The notes beneath the pieces are model-generated. The model saw only the letters and a list, made by a program, of their open reading frames with translations, had not been told where the DNA came from and did no database searches. From contig NZ_PVEO01000007.1 of assembly GCF_002973595.1 (NCBI RefSeq), positions 124,001 to 188,000 on the forward strand: a DNA stretch of 64,000 nucleotides, written 5' to 3'. The stretch comes from Jejuia pallidilutea (GTDB lineage: Bacteria; Bacteroidota; Bacteroidia; Flavobacteriales; Flavobacteriaceae). This document shows positions 42,729 through 55,892 of the stretch, in pieces. Position 1 is the stretch's first letter. Every line of letters begins with the position of its first letter. Position numbers and translations under genes: made by a program.

Positions 42729-42776
42729 TATATTTGTTTGTATTCAGAAGGATGCTTAAAGGCGTCTTTTTTTTTT
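42729..42776 (+). promoter_or_regulatory. Promoter with an immediately following terminator-like hairpin, upstream of gyrB
   Basis: TATATTTG at 42729-42736 is followed about 15 bp later by GATGC-TTAAAG-GCGTC and ten T (42751-42776). An RNA starting here would meet the hairpin within about 35 nt. The remainder of 42413-43005 holds no gene apart from the structured element. Confidence 0.5.
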
Positions 42777-42865
42777 GTCAAAATTTCTTGTTTTACAAGA
42801 ATTAGTGTAAGCTAAAGCAAATAAAACGTATGCATGGTTTAAGCCTTGTTTTTTGGCAGACAGTT

Positions 42866-42956
42866 GCGTTAGGGATTGCAGTAGAAAGCCCACAGCGAGG
42901 CACGAGCGAGGACTTGTAACGGAAAGCCCGACCACGCCATAGGTGTGGTAACGCCC
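42866..42956 (+). repeat. Structured intergenic element, copy 2
   Basis: This 91-nt segment shares GCGTTAGGGAT at the start and TAACGG(A/T)(A)AGCCCGACC...GGTAACGCCC at the end with copy 1. The hairpin ACCACGCC/GGTGTGGT (42931-42949) keeps pairing although its sequence differs from copy 1 (C-G replaced by A-T at one pair). It ends 49 bp before gyrB in the same orientation. A TTTGGCAGA motif precedes both copies. Confidence 0.65.
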
Positions 42957-42990
42957 AAATAAATTTTGAGGTGTTTAGAATTTGAATTAA

Positions 42991-44955
<1,965 letters not shown>

Positions 44956-44983
44956 ATAGAAACTTAAATAAATACGTAATTAT

Positions 44984-45019
44984 ATAACCCTGATTTGAAA
45001 AAGTCAGGGTTATTTTTTT
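44984..45019 (+). terminator. gyrB terminator
   Basis: The stem ATAACCCTGA / TCAGGGTTAT is followed by T7. Confidence 0.85.
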
Positions 45020-45060
45020 GATAAAATAATCGATAAAAAGCAATTTTTTACGATAAAATG

Positions 45061-45090
45061 TTGTTTTGTATGTTTTTTTTCATACATTTG
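45061..45090 (+). promoter_or_regulatory. Promoter of the DUF6588 gene
   Basis: TTG (45061-45063) and TACATTTG (45083-45090) are exactly 19 bp apart, 23 bp before the chosen ATG. Confidence 0.75.
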
Positions 45091-45113
45091 TTTTACCCAA
45101 ATTTTACAGACAT

Positions 45114-46130
45114 ATGAAAAAGCTACTTATATTACTGTTGTTTGCACTAGCAACAACAGTTTCAAAAGCTCAAAACGATATCGATGCACTATTAGCTGCT
45201 GGTGTAGAAGATGCCCAACGTTTTGCTAATGATTATTTAGCACCTGGAACAAATGGTTTAATGCACAGTATGAATGCTAACTGGTTTAATTCTGGTAAAG
45301 CAAAACCACTTGGAGGCTTTGAGATTTCTGTTGTAGTTAATGCTTCTCAAATTCAAAACGAAAATAAAATATTTAACCTTAATACTTCAGACTATAATAA
45401 TATTTCATTTAGCCAAGGTTCTGCTTCACAATCTGTAGCTAGTGTTTTAGGCGAAAATGAACCCCCAATATTTGTTCAAATACAATATGAAGACCCAATT
45501 TTTGGTAACCAAAGTCAAACGTTAGAATTGCCAAATGGTATTGGAGATGGAACTGCTAACTTACTCCCTACAGCTTATATTCAAGGTGCCTTAGGTTTAA
45601 GCAAAGGCATAGAGTTAAAAGCTCGTTTTTTACCAAAATATGATACCGATGAGGTGTCTGTAGGTATGTACGGTGCAGGTTTACAAGTAGAGTTTACCAA
45701 TTGGCTGCCAGCAGATAAACTTTGGCCTATAGCTATTTCAGGCTTAGTGGCCTATACACATCTAGATGGTGAATACGATTTAACCGACTCGTCTGGAATA
45801 CTAGGCGAAAACCAGCGTATAGAGAACGTTACCAACACTTGGTTATTTCAGCTAATAGCTTCAACAAAACTTCCTGTAATTAATTTTTACGGCGGTTTGG
45901 GCTATTTAAAAGGGACTTCAGAATCTGATTTGTTGGGAACATACAGAATATCTAATGGTATTGTAACTTCAGAGCCAATTGTAGATCCGTTTTCGGTTTC
46001 AAGCGATGTCGCCACAGTAAGGGGAACTTTAGGAACAAAATTAAAATTAGGCTTTTTTAGGCTTAATGCTGAATATCATATATCTGAATTTAATACCTAT
46101 GCAATAGGTATAAACTTTGGTTTTAGATAA
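45114..46130 (+). CDS. DUF6588-type outer-membrane protein of unknown function
   Basis: This is a 338-residue exported protein. The signal peptide MKKLLILLLFALATTVSKAQ supports a start at 45114 instead of 45066, and the promoter at 45061-45090 confirms it. The mature part has the opening DIDALLAAGVEDAQRFANDYLAP and many alternating beta strands ending in INFGFR, suggesting an outer-membrane barrel. The DUF6588 label is by resemblance. No functional residues are recognised. Confidence 0.7.
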   Translation: MKKLLILLLFALATTVSKAQNDIDALLAAGVEDAQRFANDYLAPGTNGLMHSMNANWFNSGKAKPLGGFEISVVVNASQIQNENKIFNLNTSDYNNISFSQGSASQSVASVLGENEPPIFVQIQYEDPIFGNQSQTLELPNGIGDGTANLLPTAYIQGALGLSKGIELKARFLPKYDTDEVSVGMYGAGLQVEFTNWLPADKLWPIAISGLVAYTHLDGEYDLTDSSGILGENQRIENVTNTWLFQLIASTKLPVINFYGGLGYLKGTSESDLLGTYRISNGIVTSEPIVDPFSVSSDVATVRGTLGTKLKLGFFRLNAEYHISEFNTYAIGINFGFR

Positions 46131-46195
46131 ATAGAATTTATCATAGTTTATTAATTATTTAGTTTTTTTAGTTAGTTTTTCAATTGAATTTAGTT

Positions 46196-46230
46196 AAAAA
46201 GTGTAGCATTTAGTGTTACACTTTTTCTTT
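46196..46230 (+). terminator. Terminator after the DUF6588 gene
   Basis: The stem AAAAAGTGTA / TACACTTTTT has an 11-nt loop and a T-rich tail. Confidence 0.75.
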
Positions 46231-46239
46231 TACAATCAA

Positions 46240-46270
46240 TTGGTAATAGCATATTATTTAAGTAATTTTG
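46240..46270 (+). promoter_or_regulatory. Promoter of mdh
   Basis: TTG (46240-46242) and TAATTTTG (46263-46270) are 20 bp apart, giving a leader of about 75 nt before mdh. Confidence 0.6.
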
Positions 46271-46352
46271 CATCACAAAAAATATAAAAATAAGCTATAA
46301 AAGTTTTTTGTAGTGTTGGAAATTATTTGATAAACAACCTAAATATAAAATT

Positions 46353-47279
46353 ATGAAAGTTACCGTAGTTGGAGCAGGAGCAGTAGGTGCAAGTTGTGCC
46401 GAATATATCGCAATAAAAGATTTTGCAGCAGAAGTAGTATTGTTAGACATTAAAGAAGGGTACGCTGAAGGTAAAGCCATGGATTTAATGCAAACCGCAT
46501 CTTTAAACGGTTTTGATACTAAAATTACTGGTGTAACTAACGATTATTCTAAAACTGCAGGTAGTGATATTTGTGTAATTACATCTGGTATTCCTAGAAA
46601 GCCAGGAATGACAAGAGAAGAGCTAATTGGTATTAATGCAGGAATTGTTAAATCGGTATCTTCTAGTTTAATTGAGCATTCTCCAAACACTATTATTATT
46701 GTGGTGAGTAACCCTATGGATACCATGACATATTTAGTGCATAAAACCACAGACTTACCAAAAAATAAAATTATTGGTATGGGTGGAGCTCTAGATTCAG
46801 CGCGTTTTAAATACAGGTTGGCAGAAGCTATGGATGCACCTATTAGCGATATTGACGGTATGGTAATTGGTGGACATAGCGATACTGGTATGGTGCCATT
46901 AACGAGTCATGCTACAAGAAACAGTATTAAAGTTTCGGAGTTTTTAAGCGAAGAGCGTTTAGAACAGGTAGCTGCCGATACTAAGGTTGGAGGCGCTACA
47001 TTAACAAAATTACTTGGCACCTCTGCGTGGTATGCACCTGGAGCTGCTGTAAGTGGTTTAGTTCAAGCTATTGCTTGCGACCAAAAGAAAATGTTTCCGT
47101 GTTCTACTTTATTAGAAGGTGAATACGGGTTAAGCGATATTTGTATTGGTGTGCCAGTTATTTTAGGGCGAAATGGTATAGAAAAAATTGTTGACGTGCC
47201 TTTAAGCGATGCTGAAAAAGCCCATATGAAAGCGAGTGCAGAAGGCGTTTCTAAAACTAATGGACTGTTAGAATTATAA
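46353..47279 (+). CDS. mdh: Malate dehydrogenase
   Basis: This is a 308-residue NAD-dependent enzyme of the LDH-like malate dehydrogenase group, converting malate to oxaloacetate in the TCA cycle. The NAD-binding site is VVGAGAVGASCA (usually GAGNVGA) at 5-16, with Asp at the end of strand 2 (LLDIKEG). Substrate-site pieces are GIPRKPGMTREEL (mobile loop with Arg), SNPMDTMTYL, LDSARFKYRLAE and the catalytic His in GGHSDTGMVPL. Its length fits the Bacteroidota/Chloroflexus-type tetrameric enzyme. Confidence 0.95.
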   Translation: MKVTVVGAGAVGASCAEYIAIKDFAAEVVLLDIKEGYAEGKAMDLMQTASLNGFDTKITGVTNDYSKTAGSDICVITSGIPRKPGMTREELIGINAGIVKSVSSSLIEHSPNTIIIVVSNPMDTMTYLVHKTTDLPKNKIIGMGGALDSARFKYRLAEAMDAPISDIDGMVIGGHSDTGMVPLTSHATRNSIKVSEFLSEERLEQVAADTKVGGATLTKLLGTSAWYAPGAAVSGLVQAIACDQKKMFPCSTLLEGEYGLSDICIGVPVILGRNGIEKIVDVPLSDAEKAHMKASAEGVSKTNGLLEL

Positions 47280-47307
47280 AACAAAAACAGTTTAAAATAC
47301 ATATTAT

Positions 47308-47342
47308 ATAAAGACTGTAGAGATACAGTCTTTATTTTTTTA
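47308..47342 (+). terminator. mdh terminator
   Basis: The stem AAAGACTGTA / TACAGTCTTT has a GAGA tetraloop and a T-rich tail. Confidence 0.85.
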
Positions 47343-47348
47343 TATTTG
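47341..47348 (+). promoter_or_regulatory. -7-like box directly before the gene at 47353
   Basis: TATATTTG ends 4 bp before the ATG at 47353. If it is used, the mRNA would be nearly leaderless. It overlaps the tail of the mdh terminator. Confidence 0.35.
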
Positions 47349-47352
47349 CCGC

Positions 47353-47967
47353 ATGAATTTAAAGAAGTACATAGGCGTAATAATTATTATTCTTACTGTA
47401 ATTGGTATTGTAAATCAACGTCAGGTTGATGTGCATAACCAAGAAATTGTACTTCAATTTACCGACGCAAATCATCTAAACTCAGATGACAAAGTTGCGA
47501 TAGTAATACTTGAACGGGAACTAAAAAAACTTGGAGTTGAAGATTTTAAGGTTATTGAAAACAACAGTGGCAAATTAAAAATAACCTATTACAGTGATGC
47601 TGATGTTTCTGCCGTTAAGCGTATTTTACTCAAGAATATAAGGTCTGAATTAGATGATTTAGAAGATCACGAAAAACCGTTTAGCCTACCGTTTGAAAAA
47701 AACGATATTGCTTATAACCTAGAGGTTTATGAAATCCAGAATGGAAATGAAACTGACACAGGGCTTAATGGTGTTGAAGTTTTAGAGTTAAAACCTAAAT
47801 CTGATAGGTTTTTTAAACCCAAAACCTTACCCTCAACATTAGGCGAATATTCAGAAAAAGAGAATGCCATATTTAAAGTGGCGTTCAATCTTCATAAAAA
47901 CACGCTTCATGCATTAAACAATGCTTTAAAGCAAATACCCGAAGTTAGGGCAGGACCTAGATGCTAA
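47353..47967 (+). CDS. Membrane-anchored hypothetical protein between mdh and secDF
   Basis: This is a 204-residue protein with one N-terminal hydrophobic segment (about 5-20; YIGVIIIILTVIGIV) and a soluble external part with mixed alpha/beta character (VAIVILERELKKLGVEDFKV, KITYYSDADVSAVKRILL). No known domain is recognised. It is transcribed in the same direction as secDF, but the two are 177 bp apart. The function is unknown. Confidence 0.6.
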   Translation: MNLKKYIGVIIIILTVIGIVNQRQVDVHNQEIVLQFTDANHLNSDDKVAIVILERELKKLGVEDFKVIENNSGKLKITYYSDADVSAVKRILLKNIRSELDDLEDHEKPFSLPFEKNDIAYNLEVYEIQNGNETDTGLNGVEVLELKPKSDRFFKPKTLPSTLGEYSEKENAIFKVAFNLHKNTLHALNNALKQIPEVRAGPRC

Positions 47968-48144
47968 AAGGGAAAAAAATTAATATTCCCAAAAATCTCT
48001 ACAGGCAATTTACTTAAATATAAGCCTAAAACAGTAAACTTTAGTAAAGTATACTAAATCACATTAAATCATATAAAATTGTCAAAAAAATATAGGAATA
48101 CGTTTTTATGCATTCCTATACATTAGACTCACAAAAATTTAAAA

Positions 48145-51138
48145 ATGCAAAACAAAGGAATAGTAAAATTATTTGCCATTTTGTTTGGTTTGGTAAGTAT
48201 TTACCAGTTATCATTCACATTTAAGGCAAATCAAATAGAAAAAGAGGCAGAAGAGCTAGCCATAAACAAGATACCAGAAACAGATGACGATTATCGTGCA
48301 AAACGAAGTATAGAAGAAGTAAACTATTTAGATGCCAAGGCAAACGATACAGTTTATGATATTTTGGTTGCAGAATACACCTATAGCGAAGTAAAACAAA
48401 AAGCCATGAATCTTGGTTTAGACCTTAAAGGTGGTTTAAACGTAATACTTCAGGTATCTGTAAAAGACATTTTAAAAGGATTGGCAAACAATACAAAAGA
48501 TCCAGTTTTTAATACAGCCTTAGAAAATGCTACAGAACTTCAAAAGGATAGTCAGAATACCTACTTGGAAGATTTCTTTATCGCTTTTGATGCTATTAAA
48601 GGCGATAAAAAATTAGCATCCCCAGATATTTTTTACACTAAGGCTCTAGATGGAGAGATAGATGGAAGTATGACGGATGATGAGGTAAAGGACATTATTG
48701 AAACAAAAATAGATGAGTCCATCGTTTCTGCCTTTGAAGTGTTACGTAAACGTATCGACCAATTTGGTGTAACACAACCAAACATTCAGCGTTTAGGGAA
48801 TTCTGGTCGTATATTGGTAGAATTACCAGGAGTAAAGGATATTGAGCGTGCTACGGGGTTGTTACAAAGTACAGCGCAATTAGAGTTTTGGGATGTATAT
48901 AAAGGAGAGCAATTAGCTCAGTTTATGGGGCAAGCAGACCAAGTTTTAAAAGATATCGTTAAAGTTGAAGATAAAGCTGGCGAAACCGAGCCTCAAGATG
49001 AAGAAGATGCAACAGAGGATAAAATTGATGAACTTTTAGGTGAAGCAGCTACAGATTCTACACAAGTAGATCCAGCATCAACAAGACCATTAATTAGCTT
49101 AATTAGAGGCTTTGGTTACCAAGGTGGACCAGTTGTGGCTTCTTTCGAAATTAAAGATAAAGAAACAGTACTTGAGTACTTAAACATGCCACAAGTAAGA
49201 GCATTGTTACCTGCCGATATGCGTTATGTGAAGTTTGCATTTAGTAAACCAGAGAAAAATAGCGAGTTGGTAGATTTATATGCCTTAAAAGGTAATAGAG
49301 ATGATACACCAGAGTTAAGTGGTGCGGTAGTAACAGATGCAAGACATACATTTGGGCAAACAGGTAAGCCTGAAGTATCTATGCAAATGAATAGCAAAGG
49401 TGCTAAAATCTGGGAAGAAATGACTGGGAGAGCCTTTAACCAAGGTAGCCAAATTGCTATAGTTTTAGATAACGTGGTGTATTCTGCACCAGGAGTAACA
49501 TCAGGACCAATTTCTGGTGGTAATTCATCAATTTCAGGTAATTTTACCTTAAACGAAGCTATAGATTTAGCTAACGTATTACGTGCGGGTAAATTACCAG
49601 CATCTGCCGATATTATTCAAAGTGAAGTTGTAGGGCCATCATTAGGGCAAGAAGCTATAGATAGTGGTACAATGTCCTTCTTAATTGCATTAGCAGTTGT
49701 ATTGTTATGGATGGTTTTCTACTACGGTAAAGTAGGTGGTTTTGCAGATATTGCTATGTTGCTAAACATCCTATTAATTTTTGGTATTTTATCAGGATTA
49801 GGAGCGGTATTAACACTGCCTGGTATTGCAGGTATTGTATTAACTATTGGTATGTCGGTTGATGCCAACGTACTTATTTTTGAGCGTGTTCGAGAAGAAC
49901 TTGCAAAAGGTAAAGGACAAAAAGAAGCCATTAAAGATGGATTTGGTAATGCATTATCATCAATTCTAGATGCAAATATTACAACCGGTTTAACTGCATT
50001 AATTCTATTTGTTTTTGGTACAGGGCCAATTAAAGGGTTTGCAACTACGTTATTAATTGGTATTGCAACCTCATTATTTACTGCAATTTTCATCACAAGA
50101 TTGTTGGTGGATTGGTACAGTAATAGAGGAGGAAAATTAGAATTCTCTACTGGATTAACTAAAGGACTTTTTAGAAACATCAATATTGAGTTTTTGAAAA
50201 AGCGTAAAGTAGCATACATCATTTCTGCAGCATTTATTTTAGTGAGTTTAGGATCTTTATTCACTAATAGCTTAGATCAAGGTGTAGATTTTGTTGGTGG
50301 TAGAACATACCAAGTACGCTTTGCACAAGACATGAACGCTTCTGAAATTACTGATGTATTATCAGATCCAGCTGTTTTTGGTAGTGCCAATGCTAAAACT
50401 TTTGGTGATGCCAACCAGTTAAAAATTACAACCAAATACAAGGTAAACGAAACAGGTGCAGAGGTTGATGAAGAAATAAGAGTATCGTTATTTAATGCCT
50501 TACAACCTTACTTTGAAGGAATGACTTATGAAGATTTTATTAGCGATGCAGAAGGTAAAACCGTAGGTTTAATGCGTTACGATAAAGTAAGCCCTACTAT
50601 AGCCGATGATATTAAAAAAGCATCGTTTTGGGCAATATTAGGCTCTTTAATTGTAGTATTCCTATACATTTTACTACGATTTAAAAAATGGCAATACTCG
50701 TTAGGTGCAGTAGCAGCAGTATTCCACGATGTATTAATTGTGTTGGGTATATTCTCGTTAACCTATAAGTTTATGCCGTTTAATATGGAAATAGACCAAG
50801 CATTTATAGCTGCAATCTTAACGGTAATAGGTTACTCTTTAAACGATACGGTGGTAGTTTTCGATAGAATTCGTGAGTTCTTCAACGAGCATACTGGCTG
50901 GGAATTTAACCGCGTAGTAAATGTATCATTAAGTAGTACACTAAGTAGAACCTTAAATACATCGTTAACCACACTGGTAGTATTATTATCTATCTTTATT
51001 TTTGGTGGCGATTCCATTAGAGGATTTATGTTTGCCTTAATAGTAGGTGTAATAGTAGGTACTTACTCATCGTTATTTATTGCAACGCCAATAATGTACG
51101 ATTCAGTAAAAAAATTAGAAGGAAAAAATAAAAACTAA
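48145..51138 (+). CDS. secDF: Fused protein translocase SecDF
   Basis: This is a 997-residue inner-membrane protein that uses the proton gradient to pull exported proteins after SecA. It is a SecD-SecF fusion, as is usual in Bacteroidota. The first TM (about 8-25) is followed by a large periplasmic SecD part, SecD helices at about 510-670 with the conserved VDANVLIFERVREELAKG, and the SecF half (about 690-997) with the matching SLNDTVVVFDRIREF. An acidic insert (about 275-310; EDKAGETEPQDEEDATEDK) lies in the periplasmic domain. Confidence 0.95.
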   Translation: MQNKGIVKLFAILFGLVSIYQLSFTFKANQIEKEAEELAINKIPETDDDYRAKRSIEEVNYLDAKANDTVYDILVAEYTYSEVKQKAMNLGLDLKGGLNVILQVSVKDILKGLANNTKDPVFNTALENATELQKDSQNTYLEDFFIAFDAIKGDKKLASPDIFYTKALDGEIDGSMTDDEVKDIIETKIDESIVSAFEVLRKRIDQFGVTQPNIQRLGNSGRILVELPGVKDIERATGLLQSTAQLEFWDVYKGEQLAQFMGQADQVLKDIVKVEDKAGETEPQDEEDATEDKIDELLGEAATDSTQVDPASTRPLISLIRGFGYQGGPVVASFEIKDKETVLEYLNMPQVRALLPADMRYVKFAFSKPEKNSELVDLYALKGNRDDTPELSGAVVTDARHTFGQTGKPEVSMQMNSKGAKIWEEMTGRAFNQGSQIAIVLDNVVYSAPGVTSGPISGGNSSISGNFTLNEAIDLANVLRAGKLPASADIIQSEVVGPSLGQEAIDSGTMSFLIALAVVLLWMVFYYGKVGGFADIAMLLNILLIFGILSGLGAVLTLPGIAGIVLTIGMSVDANVLIFERVREELAKGKGQKEAIKDGFGNALSSILDANITTGLTALILFVFGTGPIKGFATTLLIGIATSLFTAIFITRLLVDWYSNRGGKLEFSTGLTKGLFRNINIEFLKKRKVAYIISAAFILVSLGSLFTNSLDQGVDFVGGRTYQVRFAQDMNASEITDVLSDPAVFGSANAKTFGDANQLKITTKYKVNETGAEVDEEIRVSLFNALQPYFEGMTYEDFISDAEGKTVGLMRYDKVSPTIADDIKKASFWAILGSLIVVFLYILLRFKKWQYSLGAVAAVFHDVLIVLGIFSLTYKFMPFNMEIDQAFIAAILTVIGYSLNDTVVVFDRIREFFNEHTGWEFNRVVNVSLSSTLSRTLNTSLTTLVVLLSIFIFGGDSIRGFMFALIVGVIVGTYSSLFIATPIMYDSVKKLEGKNKN

Positions 51139-51160
51139 CTCGAATTTTTATTTTGTAAGA

Positions 51161-51192
51161 AGCCTGTTAGCGAAAGTTAACGGGCTTTTTTA
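51161..51192 (+). terminator. secDF terminator
   Basis: The stem AGCCTGTTA / TAACGGGCT (one G-U) is followed by T6. The 236 bp beyond it hold nothing recognisable. Confidence 0.8.
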
Positions 51193-51428
51193 CTATTTAA
51201 AACTGAGGAATGGTGTAGTTTTGTAGCCTACTGTAAGCGGAAGATTCTCTAAACCAATACAGCCTAAATGTTATTGCTAAACTAGCGCCAATTTATTTAA
51301 AACAAACAGATTACGTTGTTCTATATACTTTAAATTTACGGTATATTTACAAAAGTTTAAAAAAGTAGCTTATACCGTTTATACCTTCAGAGGCAACCTG
51401 ACCCCTCAATTTTAAGTATACAATAGGC

Positions 51429-51959
51429 CTATTGCAAACCTATAAAAGCAATTAATAACTTAAAATCTTCTAACTTTTTATTGCCAAACAAAAAACCAAG
51501 TTCAGCAATAGTAGTCGCAGAAAAATTTGGCATATCTAAATGGCGCCCTCTAAATTTTGGCATTAAATCGTTTAACTTAATTTCTATGGTTTCCCAATTA
51601 CCTGAGGTGTTAAAATAAGTAACGTAAGAGTATTGTTGGTTTAAGTGGTCTTTTATTCTAAATTGGTAGCGTTTTCCGTCACCTTTAACTCGCAATATTA
51701 TTTTGGTATGTTCAAGTGTCTTTATGGTTTCTCCACGATAGCGTACAGAAGAAAAGCCACCATTATTCTCTAATGAAATACTACCGAAAAACGTGCCATA
51801 GCCATCGTTGTTTAGTTTAAAATCCCCTGAAGATTTGCCACCCATAACACCATCGTCAACAATTACCCAATTTTCAATAATCGAAGCATTACTAAAATCA
51901 AAAATAGTTTGTGTTTGCATAGTTAAAGTCGTTACAAGTAATAAAGTGGTTAGTTTCAA
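51429..51959 (-). CDS. CIA30-like secreted protein
   Basis: This is a 176-residue protein with a signal peptide (about 1-17; MKLTTLLLVTTLTMQTQ). The body matches the CIA30/NDUFAF1 beta-sandwich family (WVIVDDGVMGGKSSGDFKL, FGSISLENNGGFSSVRYRG, YQFRIKD). The eukaryotic founding member helps assemble complex I, but bacterial members outside the mitochondrial line are of unknown role and may bind carbohydrate. It is divergent from pyrG. Confidence 0.8.
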   Translation of the reverse strand: MKLTTLLLVTTLTMQTQTIFDFSNASIIENWVIVDDGVMGGKSSGDFKLNNDGYGTFFGSISLENNGGFSSVRYRGETIKTLEHTKIILRVKGDGKRYQFRIKDHLNQQYSYVTYFNTSGNWETIEIKLNDLMPKFRGRHLDMPNFSATTIAELGFLFGNKKLEDFKLLIAFIGLQ

Positions 51960-52152
51960 TATTAAAAATAAATTTTAGCTTTGTTTAACTTTCCAGAATA
52001 TACGTCGTTATAATGGCTTACATTCAGTATTAAACGAACATAGAATATTATTATTACAAGGCTAATATACCGTACTATATTCTAAAAGAAAAACCGCTGT
52101 TAATAACATGGCTTTAAATAGTTAAAAAACAATTCCTGAATAACTATTTTAA

Positions 52153-53800
<1,648 letters not shown>

Positions 53801-53802
<2 letters not shown>

Positions 53803-53823
53803 ATGCCATTGTGGCATTTTATT
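53801..53823 (+). terminator. pyrG terminator
   Basis: The stem AAATGCCA / TGGCATTT has a 3-nt loop, starts within the pyrG stop codon and ends in a T-rich tail. Confidence 0.65.
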
Positions 53824-53890
53824 ATAAATTGGATAGCTTTTTGACTAGCAGAGGTTATCCTTTCCTTTTTAATAGGAGTAATTTTAAATT

Positions 53891-55786
53891 ATGGAAGAAA
53901 AAAAGTTAGACACTAACTCTATTATAGGTTTCGCTCTCATTTTTGGGATAATGATTTATATGTTTTGGCAAAACCAACCAACGCCAGAAGAAATAGAGGC
54001 TCAAGAAAAAGCGAAGCAAGAACAAATTGAAGCAGAACAAAAAGCTAAAGCAGATAAACAAACCTTAGTTACTACACCCGAAGATTTTACTGTTGGAAAA
54101 GGCGCAGACTCTCTTCAAATGGTACAACTAAAAAATAAATTAGGTGCATTTGCTTATGCCGCTGCCAATGCAGCAGATGAAGAAACTACTATAGAAACCG
54201 ATGTTTTTCAATTGAAATTTAAAAATAAAGGCGGTTTCTTGTCAGAAGTAAAATTAAAGCAATTTGTAGATTACGATTCCGTACCTATATACATTATAAA
54301 AGACCAAAATGCAGCTTTTAATATAAATTTTGGTACTACAGATAGTAGAATTTTAAATACTCAAGATTTATATTTTACACCAAGTGTATCTAAAAATGGA
54401 GACAACACCATTGTTTCCATGAAGCTAAAAGTATCTGAAAGTAAATTTTTAGAATATAGATACGAATTAAAGCCCGACGATTATATGATAGATTTTAGTA
54501 TAAAATCGCAGGGGCTAAACGATGTTATTAATAGTTCGCAAAGCATAAATTTAGATTGGAAACTTAAAGGTTACCGTCATGCTAAAAGTATTTCTTATGA
54601 AAATAGATATACCGATATACATTATGAGCATGATGGCGGAAATGCAGATTATACTGGTGCTAGGGACTCTGAAGAAGCGCTAAATGATGTGGTTTGGATA
54701 GGGTATAAACAACATTTTTTCTCATCAGTGTTATTAACCGATATTCCTTTTAAAACAGCAAAAATTACTGCTGAAAATTTAGTGGAAGACGAAGAAATAG
54801 ACACTGTTTATACTAAAATGTTTACGTCTAAAATACCTTTAGAATTAAAAGGTGGCGAGTTTAACGAATCTATGGATTGGTATATTGGTCCTAACGATTT
54901 TGAAATTTTAAATAACTACGATAGAAATCTAGACGAAATTGTGCCATTTGGTTGGGGTATTTTTGGTTTAATAAACCGATACATTTTTATGCCATTGTTT
55001 GCATTTTTAGGAGGCTTTTTACCTTATGGAATAGCTATTGTGGTGATGACTATTTTGGTAAAAATATTATTGTCGTTCGTACAATACAAACAATTCCTGT
55101 CTCAGGCTAAAATGAAAATTCTAAAGCCAGAGTTAGATGCCATTAGAGAAAAATATAAGGATAACAAAATGAAGGCGCAACAAGAAACCATGGCGCTACA
55201 AACTAAGGCAGGTGCAAGTCCGCTATCTGGTTGTTTACCAGCGTTAATACAATTACCCGTGTTTTATGCGCTATTCCAGTTTTTTCCCTCTGCTTTCGAT
55301 TTGAGGCAGAAAAGTTTCCTTTGGGCAGAAGACTTATCGTCTTACGATACCATTGCAGAATTACCTTTTCATATTCCGTTTTATGGTAGCCATGTAAGTT
55401 TATTTCCAATTTTAGCATCAATAGCTATTTTCTTTTATATGAAGTTAACAACAGGACAAAACATTCAGTCGCAGCCACAACAAGAAGGTATGCCAGATAT
55501 GGGGAAAATGATGAAGTACATGATGTATTTCTCTCCAATAATGATGTTGTTCTTCTTTAATAACTACGCTTCTGGTTTAAGTTTGTATTACTTTATTTCA
55601 AACTTAATTAGTATTGGTATTATTTTAGTAATCAAGAATTATATTCTTGATGAAGATAAAATTCATGCACAAATTCAGGAGAATAAAAAGAAGCCTAAGA
55701 AACAAAGTAAGTTTCAAACTAAAATGAAACAAATGATGGAACAGGCAGAACAACAAAAGCAAATGCAACAAAAAAGAAAGAAATAG
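53891..55786 (+). CDS. yidC: Membrane protein insertase YidC
   Basis: This is a 631-residue insertase that helps membrane proteins fold and enter the inner membrane, alone or with SecYEG/SecDF. The N-terminal anchor (about 11-26) is followed by a charged KAKQEQ-rich linker, a large periplasmic beta domain (about 75-345) and the conserved five-helix core (about 355-600). The core includes GWGIFGLINRYIFMPLF, the cytoplasmic coiled hairpin around SQAKMKILKPELDAIREKYK and GCLPALIQLPVFYALFQFF. A Lys/Gln-rich tail (about 600-631) can touch ribosomes. secDF lies 3 kb upstream, a fitting neighbour. Confidence 0.96.
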   Translation: MEEKKLDTNSIIGFALIFGIMIYMFWQNQPTPEEIEAQEKAKQEQIEAEQKAKADKQTLVTTPEDFTVGKGADSLQMVQLKNKLGAFAYAAANAADEETTIETDVFQLKFKNKGGFLSEVKLKQFVDYDSVPIYIIKDQNAAFNINFGTTDSRILNTQDLYFTPSVSKNGDNTIVSMKLKVSESKFLEYRYELKPDDYMIDFSIKSQGLNDVINSSQSINLDWKLKGYRHAKSISYENRYTDIHYEHDGGNADYTGARDSEEALNDVVWIGYKQHFFSSVLLTDIPFKTAKITAENLVEDEEIDTVYTKMFTSKIPLELKGGEFNESMDWYIGPNDFEILNNYDRNLDEIVPFGWGIFGLINRYIFMPLFAFLGGFLPYGIAIVVMTILVKILLSFVQYKQFLSQAKMKILKPELDAIREKYKDNKMKAQQETMALQTKAGASPLSGCLPALIQLPVFYALFQFFPSAFDLRQKSFLWAEDLSSYDTIAELPFHIPFYGSHVSLFPILASIAIFFYMKLTTGQNIQSQPQQEGMPDMGKMMKYMMYFSPIMMLFFFNNYASGLSLYYFISNLISIGIILVIKNYILDEDKIHAQIQENKKKPKKQSKFQTKMKQMMEQAEQQKQMQQKRKK

Positions 55787-55800
55787 TATAATCAATACCA

Positions 55801-55832
55801 AAAAAAAAGCTGCCTTTTGGCAGCTTTTTTTT
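55801..55832 (+). terminator. yidC terminator
   Basis: The stem AAAAAGCTGCC / GGCAGCTTTTT has a TTTT loop and a T tract. Confidence 0.9.
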
Positions 55833-55892
55833 ATACCAAAATTGTAGAAATTACGTTAGCATTTTTATCAAAATAACATTTTAGTTTTTAAA

